A stretch of 7,797 bases of DNA, from the NCBI GenBank assembly GCA_031280325.1, contig JAITGW010000200.1, positions 1 through 7,797 of the forward strand. Direction: 5' to 3'. The first letter of the stretch is position 1. Every line of letters starts with the position of its first letter. Made by a program: the position numbers and the translations under genes. Below are positions 6,406-7,797 of this stretch, piece by piece. The stretch is from Oscillospiraceae bacterium. Its GTDB lineage: Bacteria > Bacillota > Clostridia > Oscillospirales > Oscillospiraceae. The notes below the pieces were generated by a model. It was not told the DNA's origin. It made no database searches and saw only the letters and a list, made by a program, of their open reading frames with translations.

Positions 6406-6449
6406 CAAATGTTACATTTGCTTTGCAATTGGCTGTTTACACCATTGCA
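6406..6449. repeat. Two adjacent inverted repeats upstream of spoVT, possible operator sites
   Basis: CAAATG-TTA-CATTTG at 6406-6420 is a perfect 6-bp dyad with a 3-bp centre. Four bases later TGCAATTGG (6424-6432) and CCATTGCA (6442-6449) form an 8-bp dyad with one unpaired T. Both lie just upstream of the candidate spoVT promoter. Position and symmetry suggest protein-binding sites; the binding protein is unknown. Confidence 0.4.
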
Positions 6450-6452
6450 GAC

Positions 6453-6481
6453 GAATATAGGCGGCGGCGGCGCGGATAATA
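6453..6481 (+). promoter_or_regulatory. Candidate sigma-G-type promoter for spoVT
   Basis: GAATA at 6453-6457 fits the sigma-G -35 consensus GHATR fully. GATAATA at 6475-6481 matches 6 of 7 positions of CATNHTA after a 17-bp GC-rich spacer. spoVT is a sigma-G gene in Bacillus. The predicted leader is about 80 nt. A second -10-like TATAAT occurs at 6496-6501, but I see no matching -35 for it. Confidence 0.4.
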
Positions 6482-6542
6482 AGCCCGTAACGCGTTATAA
6501 TGCGACAGGTTATAGGAAAATTCATCAGCTGCCGCCTATATT
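6454..6542. repeat. Widely spaced 12-bp inverted repeat flanking the spoVT start region
   Basis: AATATAGGCGGC (6454-6465) is exactly complementary in reverse to GCCGCCTATATT (6531-6542), with 65 bp between. The left arm overlaps the -35 and spacer of the candidate promoter; the right arm ends ten bases before the spoVT ribosome binding site. If transcription starts at the candidate promoter, the left arm is not in the RNA, so pairing would be a DNA-level or protein-binding matter. No function is assigned. Confidence 0.45.
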
Positions 6543-6570
6543 TTCACGAAACGAAAGGACAAATTATTAT

Positions 6571-7110
6571 ATGAAAGCTACCGGAATTGTGCGCCGCATA
6601 GACGATCTCGGGCGCGTGGTTATACCGAAAGAAATCCGCCGCACCATGCGAATCCGCGAGGGCGACCCGCTTGAGATCTATACAGAAAAAGACGGCGAGG
6701 TTATATTCAAAAAATATTCCCCCATGGGCGAGTGGAGCGAATCCGCCTCACATCTCTGTGAGACGATGCACAAAACCTCGGATTGCCTCGTGGCGGTCAC
6801 CGACAGAGATTCATACATCTGCGTGTGCGGAGTGCCGAAGCGCGAGCTGCTTGAAAAGCACATCAGCGGCGAGCTGGAGCAGCTTATGGAATCCCGCAAG
6901 CTCTATCAGCGCAGCGAAGCCGAACACGGCATCTCGCTTGTTGACGGGATCGACAAATACGTCGTGGAAATCGCCGCGCCGATACTTTCGGAGGGCGACC
7001 TGCTCGGCTGCGTACTGTTTTTTTCAGAGGGCGGCGGCGCGCTCGGCAACGTTGAATTCAAGCTTGCCCAAACCGTCGCCGCCTTTCTGGGCCGTCAAAT
7101 GGAATCGTAG
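6571..7110 (+). CDS. spoVT: Stage V sporulation protein T, forespore transcription regulator
   Basis: A 179-residue regulator (Bacillus SpoVT has 178) that binds DNA as an AbrB-type swapped-hairpin dimer/tetramer and modulates sigma-G-dependent genes in the forespore. Residues 1-50 form the SpoVT-AbrB domain, with the near-invariant start MKATGIVRRIDDLGRVVIPK, then EIRRTMRIREGDPLEI and GEVIFKKYSP. Residues about 56-179 form the GAF-like effector domain (for example CLVAVTDRD at 72-80 and GDLLGCVLFF at 142-151). The ligand of that domain is not known. The frame is open from 6409, but the ATG at 6571 is the start: it begins the conserved N-terminus and GAAAGGA lies at 6553-6559. It is a single-gene unit ending at the hairpin at 7128-7157. 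Its neighbourhood with spoVAD-spoVAE suggests co-expression late in sporulation. Confidence 0.97.
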   Translation: MKATGIVRRIDDLGRVVIPKEIRRTMRIREGDPLEIYTEKDGEVIFKKYSPMGEWSESASHLCETMHKTSDCLVAVTDRDSYICVCGVPKRELLEKHISGELEQLMESRKLYQRSEAEHGISLVDGIDKYVVEIAAPILSEGDLLGCVLFFSEGGGALGNVEFKLAQTVAAFLGRQMES

Positions 7111-7127
7111 CCCTCGGCGATGAACAA

Positions 7128-7168
7128 AGCGGTGAACCCGAAACGGGGTTCACCGCTGCCGTATTTTA
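7128..7168. terminator. Bidirectional terminator between spoVT and the zinc-ribbon membrane protein gene
   Basis: AGCGGTGAACCC (7128-7139) pairs perfectly with GGGTTCACCGCT (7146-7157) across a 6-base loop. On the plus strand TTTT follows at 7164-7167 after six other bases; on the minus strand the hairpin is followed directly by TTTGTTCA. It lies between two convergent genes, 17 bp after the spoVT stop. Confidence 0.8.
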
Positions 7169-7174
7169 TGCGCG

Positions 7175-7783
7175 CTACAGCCGGAACAGCGCCCGGCGCT
7201 TATGCTCCTCACCGCCCATATAGACGCGCACGCGCACAGAGCGGCAATAGTACAGCGTCATGATAAACAGTCCGGCAACGCCAAAGCATAGCGTAACGAT
7301 GACAAGCGCGTTAAGCGGCGCGCCCGATACGGCGTATGTAACTGCCATCATTGCAGCGGAAAGTAAAAGCGAGGCGATCGACGTGATTTGGTATATCTTC
7401 AGGAATATGCTCCGTCTCGCGCAAACCAGAATGACAAAAATTCCGCTGACAAGGGCTGACGCCACAAGCGTCGCAACTGCTATCATCGAAAGCGTCCACA
7501 TCGCCGGGGTCATGTCAGTCGCCGTGTGTTTAAGCGCCGTGAAGAGACTGTAATAGTTCCCCGCGTCTATGAAGCCTTTCAGCGCGGCAAGTCCGTTTAC
7601 AATCATGAAAAAGAGGAGCCATCCGCCCATACTTTTATAGCGAGAGAGCGTATCTTCCCCAATCTTCCTGGTCCACTCCGCAATTTCCGTGTCCTCCGCG
7701 GCGTCCGCAAAGCGCTCCTTGCACTTATAGCATATTATCGCGCCGTCGAAGCAGTCCGCCCCGCATTTTTCGCATTTTTTCAC
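7175..7783 (-). CDS. Zinc-ribbon membrane protein, DUF2569-like
   Basis: A 202-residue protein of unknown function. The N-terminus carries a zinc-ribbon pattern, CxxC at residues 4-7 and CxxC at 18-21, with an extra Cys at 11. A charged linker follows, then YKSMGGWLLFF at 49-59 and four hydrophobic segments at about 53-72, 97-121, 127-150 and 158-180. The tail is short, basic and cytoplasmic, beginning RSVRVRVYMG at 181-190. The GGWL entry into the first helix, four helices and an RSxRV-type motif after the last helix resemble DUF2569 proteins; I recognise this by pattern only. The start is GTG at 7783, supported by GGGGAGGG at 7790-7797. Only 14 upstream bases are visible, so a longer form cannot be excluded. 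It ends 17 bp from the shared terminator with spoVT. No link to sporulation is shown other than position. Confidence 0.85.
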   Translation of the reverse strand: MKKCEKCGADCFDGAIICYKCKERFADAAEDTEIAEWTRKIGEDTLSRYKSMGGWLLFFMIVNGLAALKGFIDAGNYYSLFTALKHTATDMTPAMWTLSMIAVATLVASALVSGIFVILVCARRSIFLKIYQITSIASLLLSAAMMAVTYAVSGAPLNALVIVTLCFGVAGLFIMTLYYCRSVRVRVYMGGEEHKRRALFRL

Positions 7784-7797
7784 GCTGATCCCTCCCC

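Noticed and set aside
6496..6501. Vegetative -10 element TATAAT for spoVT
   Set aside because: No TTGACA-like element lies about 17 bp upstream, and spoVT is a forespore gene in known systems.
6409..6570. Longer SpoVT starting at a TTG at 6409
   Set aside because: The extension overlaps the dyads and promoter-like sequence, has no ribosome binding site, and SpoVT homologues begin MKATGIVRRIDDLGR, as at 6571.
1..7797. Mobile element, CRISPR array, tRNA or phage remnant
   Set aside because: No transposase or integrase motifs, regularly spaced repeats, cloverleaf sequences or phage genes were seen on either strand.

Overview
The window is about 7.8 kb of moderately GC-rich DNA. It looks like a chromosomal segment of an endospore-forming Firmicute, most probably a member of the Clostridia. 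Three sporulation genes (spoVAD, spoVAE, spoVT), strong AGGAGG-type ribosome binding sites and a Firmicute-type MgtE support this. The narrower lineage cannot be fixed from this sequence alone. I see no insertion sequence, integrase, tRNA, rRNA or CRISPR array.

Layout. (1) Positions 2-3058, plus strand: the 3' part of an operon for a ribose/galactose-type (CUT2) carbohydrate ABC importer. It holds the end of a double-domain ATPase and two different permeases, and it ends at a 16-bp perfect hairpin. The substrate-binding protein must lie upstream, outside the window. (2) Positions 3132-4472, minus strand: the Mg2+ channel/transporter gene mgtE, convergent with the importer and sharing its terminator. 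A good vegetative-type promoter at 4826-4854 implies a leader of about 345 nt. That leader contains hairpins, a possible attenuator and a 32-codon reading frame with a plausible ribosome binding site. (3) Positions 4958-6354, plus strand: spoVAD and spoVAE, which act in dipicolinic acid uptake into the forespore and its release at germination. They run divergently from mgtE, have a candidate sigma-G-type promoter, and lack the usual preceding spoVAC. (4) Positions 6571-7110, plus strand: spoVT, the late forespore AbrB-type regulator, preceded by a cluster of inverted repeats and another sigma-G-like promoter. (5) Positions 7175-7783, minus strand: a small zinc-ribbon membrane protein of unknown role, convergent with spoVT across another bidirectional hairpin.

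How the genes relate. The sugar importer, mgtE and the last gene look like separate transcription units. spoVAD-spoVAE and spoVT are likely expressed together in the forespore: SpoVT modulates sigma-G-dependent genes, and spoVA is a sigma-G operon in Bacillus. The coding content is ordinary for this group. The least explained DNA is the 485-bp mgtE/spoVAD intergenic region and the spoVT upstream region.
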